Source: Nymphaea colorata | Lineage: Eukaryota > Streptophyta > Magnoliopsida > Nymphaeales > Nymphaeaceae | DNA: 64,000 nt | Direction: 5' to 3' | Assembly (NCBI RefSeq): GCF_008831285.2 | Contig: NC_045142.1 | Location: 24,503,876 to 24,567,875 of the forward strand | Shown: positions 12,330 through 28,200 of the stretch, piece by piece | How the letters are laid out: each line of letters starts with the position of its first letter | Numbering within the stretch: position 1 is the first letter of the stretch | Program-made: the position numbers and the translations under genes | The notes under the pieces: generated by a model | Database searches by the model: none | Told to the model about the DNA's origin: nothing | What the model saw: only the letters and a program-made list of their open reading frames with translations

Positions 12330-13437
12330 CTAAACCCTGCCAAACAGAGGAAATCCATAATATAAGTTACAATAATATTATAAAATCAAAAAATTAATAA
12401 TAAGTCCTGCCCAGGCCAACCGTCAAACTAGTTTGAGTGAGCAGGATACCACCTAGAAGAAAGCTGAAACTCCCCCCAACCCCTTGTCTTCTCAAGGTAC
12501 ATGATTTGCTTTTGGTGTCTTAAAGTATCGTTTTGTCACACTTCAACTTGCATGTCAGTGACCTTTTCATCTCCCTTTGCAGTACAAGAAGTTGACATCC
12601 AAAAGATTTCCTTTTCATCTTCCTTTACGGTACAAGAAGTTGACATCCAAAAGATTTGAAACGGGAACTGATGGCCTACCAAACGCTACTTTAATCATGC
12701 ACTAACACTCTCTAGGACAACCACCTAAACTGCTCTTTGAACCAATACTTTTTTTGTTGACTTGCCAGAAACTAAGTAGATCAAACAGTGCAAACAAACA
12801 CCGGATTTTGTTACTACGTGAAAAAGAGGTTTTGAAATCCTCAGTTTAAGGCCAAAACCTTTCATTTGAGGTGTGATGGCATGGAATTCGGACCTCAAAT
12901 TCACAGATCTGAGATTCTCAAAGTTCTCAAACCATCTTAGATCTCAAGTCCTCGGCTATCAAACTTGAAACACCCCAATAGATGTGTTTCTGCCGGTTAA
13001 AAAAAATTAGCAAAATCGTAAATAAAATCGTGAAGTTAGAGCAATGGTATGAATCAGATCTCTCAGGTCTAAGGCTAATACTTGGAGCAATCGGTGCTTG
13101 CAAAGATAGGATGAGCAACTTGCACTCCACACTTCGCCGGGAGGGACCTGGCCACGGCAGGATTGAAGCCGGACATTCCGAGGGCATATCTCTTCAGGCA
13201 GCTGCAGATGGTTCTCCGGTCAGGAGTTGACGCCACGGCGGCATCATGGAGTCCCCTCACTCCGGCGCAGCATGCCGGAAGCGCCAGCCCGCCGCCGAGA
13301 AAGTAACCGGTGCATGGAGCCAAGTTGGTGGCGACGTCCTGGCAAGTGATGGCTTCAATCCGCCGCGGCGCCAAAAGCAGAACGGCACCCAAGACCGCAC
13401 ATATGAATGCATGCATAGAACATCTACCCATGTTCAT
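12330..13437 (-). CDS. Type 1 non-specific lipid transfer protein (nsLTP-2), two exons
   Basis: Exon 1 ends at 13082 and exon 2 is 12336-12330; the 745-bp intron runs 13081-12337 (GT donor, TTTGGCAG acceptor). The join gives C-S-K-V-stop. The mature region has the spacing C-X9-C-X13-CC-X20-CXC-X22-C-X13-C, with PDRRTICSCLK around Cys5-Cys6. The second pentapeptide is changed (VAHPIFASTDC in place of LPY-I-x-S-T-x-C). The signal peptide core is ICAVLGAVLLLAP, ending RRIEA. The start is uncertain: ATGs at 13437 and 13431 both fit, and an in-frame ATG at 13491 would sit only about 10-15 nt from the expected transcription start given the TATA box at 13531-13540. Without splicing the frame ends at C-S-K-Y-stop, so an unspliced product would be nearly identical. 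Role as for other secreted nsLTPs. Confidence 0.88.
12562..12657. repeat. 48-bp tandem duplication in the nsLTP-2 intron
   Basis: A unit beginning CCTTTTCATC and ending CATCCAAAAGATTT occurs at 12562-12609 and, with three or so substitutions, immediately again at 12610-12657. Confidence 0.85.
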
Positions 13438-13530
13438 GTACATATACACATACAATGTAAATATGGTAGTGCCTAAGATTAAATCTCTCAAGGTTTTGCA
13501 CTATTGGACTGGTGCTGGTGCATCGTAGTA

Positions 13531-13540
13531 GTTTAAATAA
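13531..13540 (-). promoter_or_regulatory. TATA box of nsLTP-2
   Basis: The minus strand reads TTATTTAAAC, matching the TATA element of nsLTP-1 in 8 or 9 of 10 positions. It lies about 95 bp upstream of the preferred ATG at 13437. Confidence 0.55.
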
Positions 13541-15408
13541 GGTGGATGGATGATTGGAGTGATTTATGGCGATGCCAACCTCTACCTGTGCCATTCAATG
13601 TCTTTGTCCCCAAGTGGACTCAATAACTGATATTTCATATAGTTGCCTAAATTTTTTTGTAATAAACAAGCACTGCTTTAGGGTTTTGAATTTTGTTAAA
13701 TGGTTGATCTAATTTTTATGTGATTAACCAAATAAGGGTTTTTAGTATTTGAGCTTCAAATTATCATATTTTGCTCAGATGAAAAGTGTTTCAGGAAGAG
13801 GACGGAATTTTAGTTTAAAGCTTCAAAATATCATGTTTTGCTCATGTTGATCAATTCAACAGTAACTTAAACTATGTTTGGTTTCTTATAATGATCAACT
13901 ATACTGAGCATTTGAGGTAAAAACCAAACTGAATGGATTTTTTGAAATTATAGCTCTTTGAGTATGCTTTTTGATTTTTTTTTCTCTTTTTTCCTTTTTT
14001 TTTTCTGTATTTGGGTCTTTGTCATGGGTCTTAAAAAGGTTCATGTATCTGTAAAGATCTGAGTAGGAGATGTTGATAAGATTTTGACTTTTTATGATCT
14101 CTTTATTGTTTTATAAGTAATGAGGCCATTGAGATGTCATAAAGAAAGAGAACCCAATCCGCTTCTCCCTTTTTCCTTGCTGCAGCCTGCAGGGTCCAAA
14201 GCTGTGTTGGCTTTTACAAGAGTTTAATTCCGAACGAACCCGATAAGGAATCAGTCTTTCACAATTTTTTTTTTTTTTGACTGCATAAAAAGTTAAAACC
14301 TTGAAAATTTGAAATAAAAACTGGCCGCCTATTAACCGCAGCGTCAATCATTGCACCAACCCTTGAAGAACAATTATCATGCAATATTAGTGTTGGTGAA
14401 TAAATGGTTGTTTCGAAACGTATGTGTTTTTTAACGTTAAAATGCCTTTTTCATTAACGTTAAAATACCCAGTTCTCTACCGTACTCATTTTAAAAGTTG
14501 CTTCTTTCATATAACCTCGTGAGAGGCAGCTTCTGGTCTAAATGCAAATCAAGCGTGCTTTATTTATTCAGGTACATTAATGACTTCTTATCTTCCCAAT
14601 TTTTCGATTAAATGAACAAGATTTAATGAGTTGCCAAATATTTATTTGTCGATTTTTTTCTTTTTTTTTATCCATAGATTTTTAATTTTCTAAAAAAGCA
14701 GCTTCTGATCGTTCAAATTAAAAACATTATATTGATTTCGGCTCCGATTTTCTTATCCTTAATTAGATCAAGAAGACTTACCAGTTACCAACTGTTCTTG
14801 CAATTGACAAGTTATCTTCGGTTTCTTTTTTATTGCATCAATTAATCAGTTTGTATTCTTTGATACGGGATTCCAAAACTTGTTGAGACCTACAAAATCG
14901 ACACATTCAATTTGACTAGATTTGGAGTTGCAGCTTTCTTACGAAATATTTATTTTTCAACCCAATCTAGAAATTGCCGATTAATCTGGAGAATTCTTAA
15001 TATGTATATAATAAGCTTTTAGTCTCACAGGCCATAACAAATAATTTGCCGAAACCATTCATGCGATTATAATTTTGTAGGATTTCAAATTGAAGCACTT
15101 TGTATAGTGTCTCAGCGAGCAAATTTTCGGCTCTACAACTAAATTCTGCTCCCTTGATCAGTAACTATCACCCTTCAACATGTCAATGCAAATTATGGGA
15201 ATCTCGATGCCATATCTAATGGAAGCTGTTTAAGTACTATTGTAAAATAGTGCATCAAAATTTAATACCAGAATCAATCAAGGAGTTTTAAGTACCAACG
15301 AAGCCTCTTGTCATTATTTCTTTTATGTACATAAAGAAAAAAACAAAAGCACACTACAAGCTAGTGTCCCAGGGGACGACATGAAATCTCCCTTTTATTC
15401 CTGCTGTC

Positions 15409-15445
<37 letters not shown>

Positions 15446-15500
15446 AGAGAGGGAGATCACTGCGATATTAGTGCCGCCTTCATCCCTGCCAACTTCTCTT
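13541..15500. other. Spacer between nsLTP-2 and nsLTP-3
   Basis: AT-rich unique sequence. I see no gene. A (TA)n tract at about 15409-15436 lies just past the nsLTP-3 stop codon. Confidence 0.5.

Positions 15501-16824
<1,324 letters not shown>

Positions 16825-16873
<49 letters not shown>
16825..16873. repeat. (CT)n run in the nsLTP-3 5' leader
   Basis: About 48 bp of CT directly abut the nsLTP-3 ATG. On the coding strand this is a GA-repeat leader, and it lies between the TATA box at 16899-16908 and the start codon. Confidence 0.9.
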
Positions 16874-16877
<4 letters not shown>

Positions 16878-16898
16878 CTCATGGGTATCGCATGGGAT

Positions 16899-16908
16899 GC
16901 TTATATAG
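16899..16908 (-). promoter_or_regulatory. TATA box of nsLTP-3
   Basis: The minus strand reads CTATATAAGC, 75-85 bp upstream of the ATG. Confidence 0.65.
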
Positions 16909-19263
16909 AGAGAGAAAGTAAGAATTGGGTGAAGACAATGTTAAATGCCAACTGCCAACTTTGTCTTTCTTTCACCAAACACCATTTAGTACTTTCCCAT
17001 TGCAAGAGAAGCCTTGTTTGACGAGCTTGCTATTTTTGTTTGCTTGATTAATACTAATGTAATGTGATTAGTTTTGGATACACTACACAAGTGAAAGTTT
17101 ATAGCAACCCATACTAAAGAGTTTGGGTTCTTCTTAGGCTAGTGAAACTAGGTCTGCCATGTGTTTGCATCATTGTGTGTGGACATTTGAACGTTCTTGT
17201 CCACGACACTTTCGTTCCATCCCTTTGCATTCCAAAGTGGGCAGTGTGGCTCAAAGGAAGGTTATGGTGACCATTGATCTCCAAGACTAATAGTCGATAT
17301 ATTAGATCATTTTAATGATGTAATCTGGCCACTTATGCAATATTTTTAGTCTGTGTTTGCAATTTTATGTTGCTCCCAACTTTAATTAAATTACATTTAG
17401 GTCGAATATATAATGCCTTTCCAGAAACTTCCTTATTAGCTTTAAATGGTTCACTTCCAAGTCATGCTCTTCAAGCAAAGATCACCTCACATCCTTCCAA
17501 AGCTTTTGAAGAAGTGATTTCTTGCACGAAAGCGAACTAGATTTTTGAGAAAGTTCAAGTGGGAATATGAACTGCCTCAACTGCTTCAACTTGCCTATTA
17601 TGACTTCATAATTAAGAATTGGGTTTATATTGGAACATACTGTAATGTCTAAAGCTCCACACTAATTTTGTGGACACTCAATTAACAGATGAGGCAATGG
17701 TTGCCTAAAACTTCTTCTTTTCCTGAAATTATTAGTGAACATTTTATCTAATTTTGTTGAAGGTAAACTGCCATTGTGATTCTTGCAGTTGCATGTGGAC
17801 AGGTGCTACTGGATATCCTTTTTGCTTCCAGAGTCGTTTGATGAAGTTAATTTAATGCACGATTCTTCCTACCAATTCATTAATTTACAGTTCCGTGATT
17901 CATCAGTTTTAGATTTTCTCCTTCCACCATGATTTAAGCACCAGACTTGGCTAAGCTTTCTCAACCTCCGTTTATGAACTTGGAGTACATATCAATATCG
18001 AAAAGCACCATCCTCCCAAAACCAATTTAAGATAGACTCGAGAAAAGCAACATTCAGCCACTACTTCCTTTTCAACCCAGCTTTCTCTCTCTTCAAGTCA
18101 ACCAATGTCGTTATAAGGCATGTATTACTAGTGTCATAGTTTGATCCTGAAAGGTGCTGTCCTGATGGCATTGAGTAGTGTTGATTTGGGTTAAATGGTG
18201 CCGCTATCATGACCAAATGTGCCGGTTCTTGTCCCTACATTTCTTGTGGTTTTCAGACATAAAGGCTGCATTTCACCATATTCATCTCAAATTCGAACCT
18301 GGATTCCTTCACGCAGTTGTATAACGAAGTCAAAATCCCCAGTGCGAGATCCTAGCAGATTACTAGAACATTGGATCAGGACCAACGCCAAGTCTGGAAC
18401 TTACCAGGTCGGAACGGCATGAAGCGGGAATCGGCCACGAGTCACAAATCGTTTTGCTTCCCTGGTGGCAAGCACGAGAAAAAAGTCAGCAGCAAAACAT
18501 TTTCACCATTTCAATTGGAGTCACAAATCGAAGAAAATAAACAAAGAGGGAGAAGATATCCGCAGAAAACGTATCCAAGCTCTGCAAATCATATTTCTCA
18601 AGCTCTCCCGATCACATTTTTCTAGAAATTTTAGCTTTAAGGTTCCAATAAAATTTCTTGGTTTTTCACCTGTTGCAGAACTGAGAAGATCTCAAGGCCA
18701 GCATGAATGCAACGGAAAAAATGCAAAATAATAAAAAATATCATAAATACATCAAGAAAAATGGCACAGAGTAAATTTGTCTCATGTTCATGGTCATGAT
18801 CACAACTTTTGAACACGAGGAAACAGAACCCGCAACCAGATAGCTTCAGTTTCTTTCTCACTTTTGTATGTACATGTTCACATCAGTTCGATTAGATTGC
18901 CCCACCCACCAAACTGGTAGCAAATAATTTAATACAATTTCAGATTGCAGGCAACAAATCTTGCCTGATTTCACAGGAAGTGCACGGGCCCTCTCTATGA
19001 CATTTTCTTTGAGCCAACAGAACTCGGATCCAGGTCAAGCCAATTCAGCCGATGGGCCTTCCTTGACAGTGGAACGAAAATGCCATGTAGTCATCTGCAC
19101 GACTGCTTGAACGCCAAGACTACTTTCCTCTGCTTGAACACGCAGAATCGCTGGACTTCATGAGCTACAGCTCAAATTTACGTGATCATTGCAGAAAAGA
19201 TCATAGCATGTTTGTCGGATACTTGGATTCCATAGAATAAGCTCATGTCTCCATTGTATACTC
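16909..19263. other. Spacer between URB1 3' end and nsLTP-3 promoter
   Basis: The right part probably contains the URB1 3' UTR. Frames near 18371-18731 translate into basic low-complexity peptides with no family resemblance. I see no further gene and no clear repeat. Confidence 0.45.
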
Positions 19264-22200
19264 CTAGGCATTGGTGAAGTCCCAAGAGAGAAGTTCAAAA
19301 CTAGCAGCCAACTGAGCCAATAAAACTGGAAACTTCGGCATGTTTCCACTAAGGACATATGAGAAAATAACAAGAAGAGATTGACAAGCCTGGACTTCAA
19401 CTCTCTTGTTCTCGTCAGTTGAATCGGCTGAAAGGTCCCTCCATGGCTGATGATATGACCTGAAAGTACACATTCAGGTTATACTTCGTTGGAATTGTCA
19501 ATAGGAAGAGAACAAAAACCAAACAGTAATTACCATCTCCAAGCTGGATTTGTCTCTACAGGGCAATGAATGTGTGAAGACAGAAATGAAATCAGATTGC
19601 TTAACCTGTCATCTAGAAGTATCGCTCCATTACCTGATGCACTCGGAGGCAATTAAGTTTAATTAGCAGAGTTCATTACAACATTTCAGCACGAAGAAAT
19701 TTGTGGTACAGTAAGAAGCTGTCAACAAACTTAGAATAACAAAAAGACAGTTCAAGAACAACCATTGCAGACAGTTATTCATATCTCAGCAGGCAAATCT
19801 TCACAGAACCAGGGGCAAATAAAGTAAAATACATAACAGTTAATCTACCTAAGGTTTGTGGTCAAAATATTTTGACTAGGATCTACAGCAAAGAAGCACC
19901 CAGGAAACAAGACAGCCGAGAAGGCTTTGTAAACTTTTTTAAATACCTGAGATTTTGGAACCAAATGGAAGAAGTAAGCACATTGCAGAAACTACAGAGC
20001 GAAGCTCAGTACATTGCATGCCCTGAAGTTGCTGCAAGTACAAAATTATCGCAGCCAATAAGCCGTCAAATTCTCTCTCTGTCGCCAGGTTCATACTCGT
20101 TCTATCCTTCACTTGTTGTTCCAGTAAGTTTTGTAGAGTCTTTGCTCTTGACAGTTCCGTGTTATGTACAGAGGTAGAGCTGCTCAGCATTTCTCCACGA
20201 ATGACCAAAGCTGCCATCCACCGCAGAAGCTTTTCTCTCATATCGGCTTCATTTTCATCATCTTTGTGGCAACTCAAAACAGCACTTTTCAGCTCAGTTG
20301 CCTTTTTAGGTTGCAATAGCAAATGTGTTGAAGTGGTAATACACCACATAACAAGCTTCAATATCATAGATTTGTCCTGACCAAGAGAAACTTGGCATGA
20401 GCTTAAAAAATGTTATACAATTAAAACTAGAAAAAAATGGGACGGAATCCTCAGGTTTGAAAACTTATTTTACATAATTGAAAGCACAGTGTACCAAAGC
20501 AGCACGCTGAGTTATATCCAACAGCACAAACAGAGCGAGAGAGAGACCTTGGTAGACATTGCTTCAGGTGGTGAGCTCATAAGTATGCACTTCACCCCAA
20601 GTTCAGCAGTGGCTCTATTTTTCCTGGTACAAAGGGCACCTTCAACAGCTAGGTAGACATGGTACAGGCCTTCCAGCGATAAGCTGAAATGAGGTTTATA
20701 TATTTTTCTCCTTGCAGAAATTTTCATAGTTAATATGAGAATCTCGAGAAAGAAGTCTAATAATTGAGTATGGCCCTTCAGCAATTCTGACCCACGCAGG
20801 AAAATAGAATGTATTTGTGACGAAATCTCGGACAGCTGCTCAAGTGCAATCTTTCTCAGCCACAGGGTTATTCTTCTATCCGAAAGAATGTCAGTAAGGA
20901 CCTGTATCCAATTCAAGTAGCACACAATTAGAATGGAAGGTATCCATGGCCGACCAATGCTTGGATGAATGAGATAAGCTGAGAACAAAGTACACATATC
21001 TTGAATTAATAACTAATGTGAAACATATAGAAAAGGTATCAAAAGATCAGATGCAAGAAAATACAGTGCGCCACCTAATTTATAGTCTAATGTTGTCCTC
21101 AAACAAAATTGAACCGTCTGCACATTTTCATCCAGTGGGCTAGTTGATAGAAGCATGCAAAATGTTCAGAAATTGTATACAATAATACAGATCCACAAAA
21201 ACAACATCACGGACCATAAAGCAGAACAAAATTCAGTAAAGAACACACGTCTCAGGCAATCTATTTACATCAAAGATGAATCACAAGTGCCGTGATGATT
21301 ACCTCAAAAATAGCTACCATTTCTGAGTAAACAAGCGTATTTTGAGCTGCATACAGCTTCAGAGTGCATGATGCCAACAATGATGACAACCATGAAATTA
21401 TCCCACAGTTCTCGACTAGGTGTTGTACCAAAAGTGGCAACTTAGCAGCTTTCTTCACTATCTACAATTAAGAGAGGGAAAGAAAGTGCATTACTTCCAG
21501 GGTAAACTAATACATACTGAAGTTGATATGGAAATACCAGCAAGAATGATAAATTTGAATAGCTTAGGTATAAGAAAGATGAACATGTGTCAACTAATAA
21601 TATATGCAGTAACAATTTGCAAAAAATAATATATATGAAATTCCTCACAAAAGGATAGTAAATATCGAAATGACAACCATGAACCAAAAAAACAGTAACA
21701 ACAAGATTGAGTTTGTGTACTTCTAAGTTCTAATTAAGCCAGCACACTGGCACCTTAATTGTTTGTAAGACAAAAAAAAATTATATTGTAGTTTTTCAGA
21801 TTGATTTCTTGTATCGTACAGCCTATGAATGCCATTTCGGCATCATTTAGCCTCAGAGATTCATATCACAAAAAGACCAGATCCCAATCCATTGTAACTC
21901 TGTCTATTGAGTACACAATTAAGCAATTGTTTTCCACAATCACATTCTTTTGCTTACTGTAAATAGCCTGCCTTGAGCTACTTCTATCTTGAAGGATGTA
22001 TCTTCAGAAGGATGTATGATCACGTTTTTCTTGTTGTCTTCTATAAATGAAGATTGAGTCTAACATGCAGTTACGTTGCTTGGCATAATCTAGTAGGCAT
22101 CTGCCTACACCACCTAGCTAATAATTGTTAATAAGTAGACAATTATGTGTGTGTGTGTGTGTTTGTGTGTTTCTTTCTTCTCCTACAAATAAATCTTTAT

Positions 22201-25200
22201 TCTGTTCAAGGATATTTGTCTCACGAATTCCACTAAAAAGGGAAAAAAGGACACATACAAGCACAACAGTCGCACACAAGCAGCACAATGCAGCAACATG
22301 TGTTTTAAGCCAAATTTTCTCCAGAGGAGATCTAAAAAACTTTTAACCACTAAAAATAATAAGGCTAAGGATGCATGAAGGAAAGAATGAAATCAAATAT
22401 CAACGCTAGAACACAAGGGGATAATGTGCCGCTTCTAGAATATTGGGATCACCTGTAGTATCAACGTTCTTGACTCATGGCTCACCAAAGCAGAAGCATG
22501 AAAGCTGAGCAAAAGTTCAAAAACAAAGCTTCTCTTAACAATCAAAGCATCATCAACCAAATTCAGTCCAACACAACACAAGCGAAGAATCCAATCTAGA
22601 TCTCTTTGAAAATTGATGGTGCCACTCCCAAGCAATGCGTGGAACAATGGAACAGCCTAGAAACCAATAAGGGAAAAAGTTAGACAAACCGTAAAAAAAT
22701 TACATTTCAAATAAATCTCGCATATTGATTACCTGTAGATTCACCTTAGAGAAACGTGTCAGTAATTGATTAACAACAAGGTACTGATTTTCCTGTGGAT
22801 TCATCAAAATTAAAGAGGCCTCTGCAGCAAAAACAGCAATTACAGAAGGAATCTTCTGCCACGGTTCCAAGATTCCATTCTGTAAATAAGCTAGAAGTAG
22901 TCGAAGCGACAATCCAACTTTACCAGCTTGTCTATCCTGAGAAATTGGTATTTGTTAGAGTCCAACAGGCAACAAGGTTCCAAATATTAAAAGGACAGGA
23001 CCTAAAACTATGAAGCAGTGACCCAGTAGAAATTTTTTTGTTCTCTTTTCATTAGAGAGATGAGCCAAAAAAAACGTTTTCACTGCAAAGGGACAAAACA
23101 CAACTATGGCCGACCTCCAAGTCGTCCTTCCTCACCAAACAAACCTGATCAGGTTCCAAATATAGAACATGTAAATATAAAGCCTTCAAAAGTAACCTAA
23201 AAATGCAAACACCACACTAAACATGGTACAAAAGGCACTGTAAGATTCATAGATATACAGCCACATAGCCTATACCTACATGATTAAATACTGGAGGATG
23301 TTCTCCATCAAACAGTGAAAAACAATTGTACAACCATGTATGCAGAGTGCAGACACTTAGAGAGATAATAGCTGATATCATATTGCTTGCAGTCTACAAG
23401 ATCATGGTGATAATGAAATACCAACAATGACAAAAATGGACCAGTTGAATCATCACATGCCAGTCATGTTAGCAATTCAGGAGAGGGAAGCTGATAATTT
23501 GATGCTACACCCATCCCTGGACTAGAAACTTATGCATCATTATCATTGTAAGGCTGCATACAAACCAGTCTTATCAATAGCATTGTGTGTTGGCGTGCAT
23601 TGGCTGATGAGCATCAGGTCCACTCCTTGCTGATACAATACAAAGCCAATATACGTTTTCATTTTTTTAATTTTTATTTACAAAATAAATTTAATTATTT
23701 TTTTAATTTTTATTTACAAAATCAATTTAATCATTTTTTAAATTCATAAAATCAAAAAATAAGACGCATATGTATTGGTAGATACGGTGTTCATAGTTGA
23801 TAGTTGATACCATTTTTTAAAACATTGATACAAACTTCTGAATCATAGAATCAGTTTTAAGAGTCCTAGTTGACACTTGAATCATCTAAAAAGAATTAGC
23901 TTAGCTCTTGGTGATGCCAAACTAGGAGGGTTTTCTCAATGGATAAGAGAAATCCATTTTAACTAACAATAGATAACCTAGTGACTTTACCATCTTTTGC
24001 ACCATAACAAATGCAGGCACAAATATCAAGCATGATTATAGCATGCTGCCTAAATCATATAACCTTTCACTCTCTTTATTGCCAAGTCCAAGACTAAGTG
24101 CAAAAATAGTTGCATGAAAATGGAATGAGTAACTCCCTGAAGGAACACGCAAAATTTTTTAGGCTTCTACTCACAACATAAACAAACAAAGAAAATAATA
24201 GGTTTACTTATCATGTCATGACTCACACAAGTAGCAATTGCTAAACGACACACATTAATAACCTAATTTCATCACAAGTACACTATTGTAATTAAAATCA
24301 AGGAAGAACAGAACATGTTTTTAAAAAAATGAAATTGTTGAACATGTAAGCATCTGATATACACATAAGTACTCAACCTCCAGAGATTGTTTAAAGTTTC
24401 CAAGAGCATCATATCCCATTTTCCGTATCCCCTCATCAGTAGAAGCTATGCTAACAAATGCAATTGCAAGCAGACCAAGTCTTGCAAACTCAATAGGTTC
24501 AAAGAAGCCCCTAGACAATCCATGAATCGAGAACCGCAAAATGAAATCTGGGTCATATGAAGTTACTCTTCTCTTCTCATATGATGCCTGAAAAGCCACA
24601 GTATCAAGATAACCCATTAGAATCAGATGTACCAAAAGCATGTAGATATAGTAAGGAAACAGTTATTTCTTTTGTTAATAGCTGTTTTTCAACAAGAAAA
24701 GACTAATCACAAGAAGCTTCAAAAAAATTGATGGTCAATACTAAAACATACCGATGACATATCCGCAAAGCTGTCTTGCAAAAGTTTGTCCAGGGAAGCT
24801 GGTTGAGTCCATGCATGTTGATGATAAGGAAAGTTCAAGACAGTCATTAAAGAATATCTAGAGTCAACAGCAAGGTTTTCCTTGAAAGTCCTCTTATGAT
24901 ATTCTTCATCTATTTCGCCGCCACCTCCTCCATCAACGGACAGCAACTTATCAAGAATTTGCTCTGTTCTTATTTTTGATGCAGAACTTCCCCATAGAAA
25001 ATTCATCACAGCAATGTGAGAACCATCTGATCCGTCCACAAACTCAATTTCATGCATAAGTTTACAAACTTCCAAGTCGATTTCATTCATAGTTGCCCCA
25101 TATCCTGATAAAAGTAAAGACACCAAGTCTCTGGGATTAAAGGCAACTTCCTCAGAGGCACTAAGACATATATTTTGAGCTTTAAGTAGAACCAAAGCTC

Positions 25201-28200
25201 TCAATAATTTAACCACTTCCAGTTTTCTATGGTAAATATCAGGATAAATATCCATGATAGTTTTTTCAGTATTCACTTTGTCAGTGACGCCATTCCCTTT
25301 GGGATCATAAAATGTTAAAAGCTGTAAAACTCTGGATGCTGAACGGAGTGATAGATGCTCACGAGGATCATGGAAGGAGAGATCATCTTTCATCTCACAC
25401 CACAGAATGGTTGGAATAAATAGTGAATGTGCAAGTAAATGATTAAGAATATCATTGAAGTTAAAACTGCATCTTGAAAACAAAAGAAGAATAGTACGCA
25501 TAGCCCTTAAAGTAGCAGGATCCTCAAATCTATAGACTAGAGAAGATCTAGTAAAAGGTTCCAGAAATGTAAGGTATTTCACTGGCACAGGATCACTACC
25601 CAGCTCTGCAGACAACTCAACTAGATTTCTCAATATGGTAATTTCCAGAAACCTTGCAAATAAAGAACAATAATCACTTTTTTGTGAACTAGAATATATT
25701 ACTGATAAAGAGCATCTTTGCACAATCTTGTCCAAAGTGACAACCAGACAAATCATAAGTCTAAAGTACAACTTTGGTTTCAGTTTCACTTTGCTACTAA
25801 TCTCCCTTGAAAGCATTCCACTAGATCCTTCATCTGCCTTAATTACTGGAAAATGCACTGAATGGCTTTTTGGATACAATAGCATCCTTAGCAAGGACAA
25901 TTTTGCAACAAACCCATTCACAAGATTGAGCAACTGTTCATATGAACAATTGAAAACCTCATTTGCATCACACATTAGAATTTCATCATGCATAGGTAGG
26001 CTTGTAAAAACAGAATTGAATAATGCTTTTCTCCATTTTTTGTTGTCTAAGTTTTCATCAATATAGTAATGAAACAGATGAACAAATTTTCCAAGTACAC
26101 TGAAGCTGAAAAGGTGTGGTAGTTCAATTGTAGATGTGAACGAAACTTCATTAGGGTCTATCAGGAAGATGCTGCTAGTAACAAAATTCTGCCAATCCAA
26201 AGAGCCATCCAGTAGAAACCCTGAAACGAACTCAGTAATAACTTCAGCATGGTCCTTGTCCAAATTTGATAAGCTTGAGAAATACAAATGGACAGTGGGC
26301 AACAGCATCACTTTATCTTCAGTACCCAAAACTGAGTACTGTTCTACTATCTTCTTTATCTGCTCTAAGCTAACAAGAATATCCATACCAGGAACGCCTT
26401 TTTTGTTTACCATTGATAAGAATATCTTTCCAAAATAGTTCAAATGATGAGGACTCATCTCTGTGATTAGTGACAATAGCTTTGACTTTACTTTGTCTAT
26501 CTTATGCATGCAGTGCACAACCATTTCAATGGGACTTTCAGTAATCATCCTCAACATCGCCATACTCAATGGAAGATGAGCAACTTGAGGTTGAGCTGTT
26601 TTATTAATTATTTTTGCAGCAACAACAGCATTCAATAAGCATAAATCAGCATTTTCCAACTGATAGCTCATGGAGAAGTCAAGGACCCTAAAATAAACCT
26701 TTTCGACAAGGCAAAGATCCAAGCTTTGAACTGAACTTTCCCAAAATAAACTGCATGTGCTCCTATTTTCACTTCCATGGACAAGATAACTTGGTAACAT
26801 CTTAAATGCCATTTCAGCAATGTACATCCCAGCAGAGACAGGAGAAAACACAGCCAATGTATGTGTCCCATGCATTTCCATTTTGCAGAAAACCCAATTA
26901 GCAGTTTCCAGCAAAACAAAAGGAGATATATATTGCAATGACTCGGAAAGAACATACCAACTAGCAAAACATGGCACCTGGTTCCTGTTTTCAAGTATAC
27001 ACCACTCAAAGTCCTCCCTAAAGACCGCAAGTAGCCTTTGAAGCAAGTTCCTGCAGGCATTCTTGACGGCATTGTGGATGTCATGAACACTGCATGCAGT
27101 ACTTGTATTTTGTTTTGATATGGAATCAGCAATATTTCTCAAAAGGTGCAAGACACAGAGGTCAATAGGACTAACATACTGCTTGGAAGTAAAAAGAAAG
27201 TCTTTGAAACCATTCCCTACACTTCTCGTCTTATCCTTGTTGGTACAAGTGGGGTGCAAAAGGAACATGGTTACTGCAGGATGATGAAAAATAATATCCA
27301 CAACTTCAACAATCAATGTGTTAGAATCTGCTTGTCCAAATTGTGAGGTAACGGGATCAAAAGTTGATGCCAGTGTTTGAATCAGCAAAACTTCTATCAG
27401 AAGAAAGCACAAACATATTTGTTGCTCCAAATAGCTAGATGGTGCAATTCCATAGTACAACTCTACCTGATGAAGCCAGAATAAGATGAACCTTAACAAC
27501 AGGATGATATTACCACTTGAAGCTTCTGATATTTTGGACTTGAGCAGATCTGTAATTTCAGAACGATCAAGTGGCCTTGAATCACCAAAACATATTATTG
27601 TGGGTAATATAATGCATAAAGGCATGCGCCGCAGAAACAGATTGAATGCAGAGACAGTAAATTCATCTGAAAAGCCAGAAACCAGTGTAGTGTCCTCAGA
27701 GGATGTCATCAAGCTGTTACCCTGAAAAACTTCATTAGCTTCTGTGTCATCATCTATGGTGACAGTTGCTCTGATTTTTTGACCGGGAAAAATATCAGAC
27801 CATTGCCTAGAAATTTGGGCCAAAAGACCATGTTCAATAGAACACGTAGAAAATAGAAACTCAAATCCATCCCCAAAACAACTTTTGAAAACAACAAGAA
27901 GAGCAGGGAAGTTATGTACTAGATCTTCTAGATCTGCACAAAGTAAAGAGGAACACAGAGCTGCTGCAACCTTCACTGGAGGCTCATTATGACCTTCTTT
28001 TACCATTTTCAATGCTTTGTAAACTGCTTTTGTTAGGGAACCACCATGTCCATTCACTGGCTTCAAAGCAATGGGCTTTGGTTTACATATATCCTGGCAC
28101 TTCATGCTTTGAGCAAAACAAAGGAGGTTCATCAATGGCCTCCACTCACAGTGCAACTCATGGGAATTAACTTTGACGCTAGGATCCTTACAAAATTTTT

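Noticed and set aside
18371-18731. Two overlapping basic frames downstream of URB1
   Set aside because: Low-complexity basic peptides with no family resemblance; more likely URB1 3' UTR or spacer.
26668-27132. Overlapping and antisense frames within 19.2-34.2 kb
   Set aside because: They are shadows of the URB1 exons in other frames; the URB1 frame is the one with family motifs and consistent splice phases.
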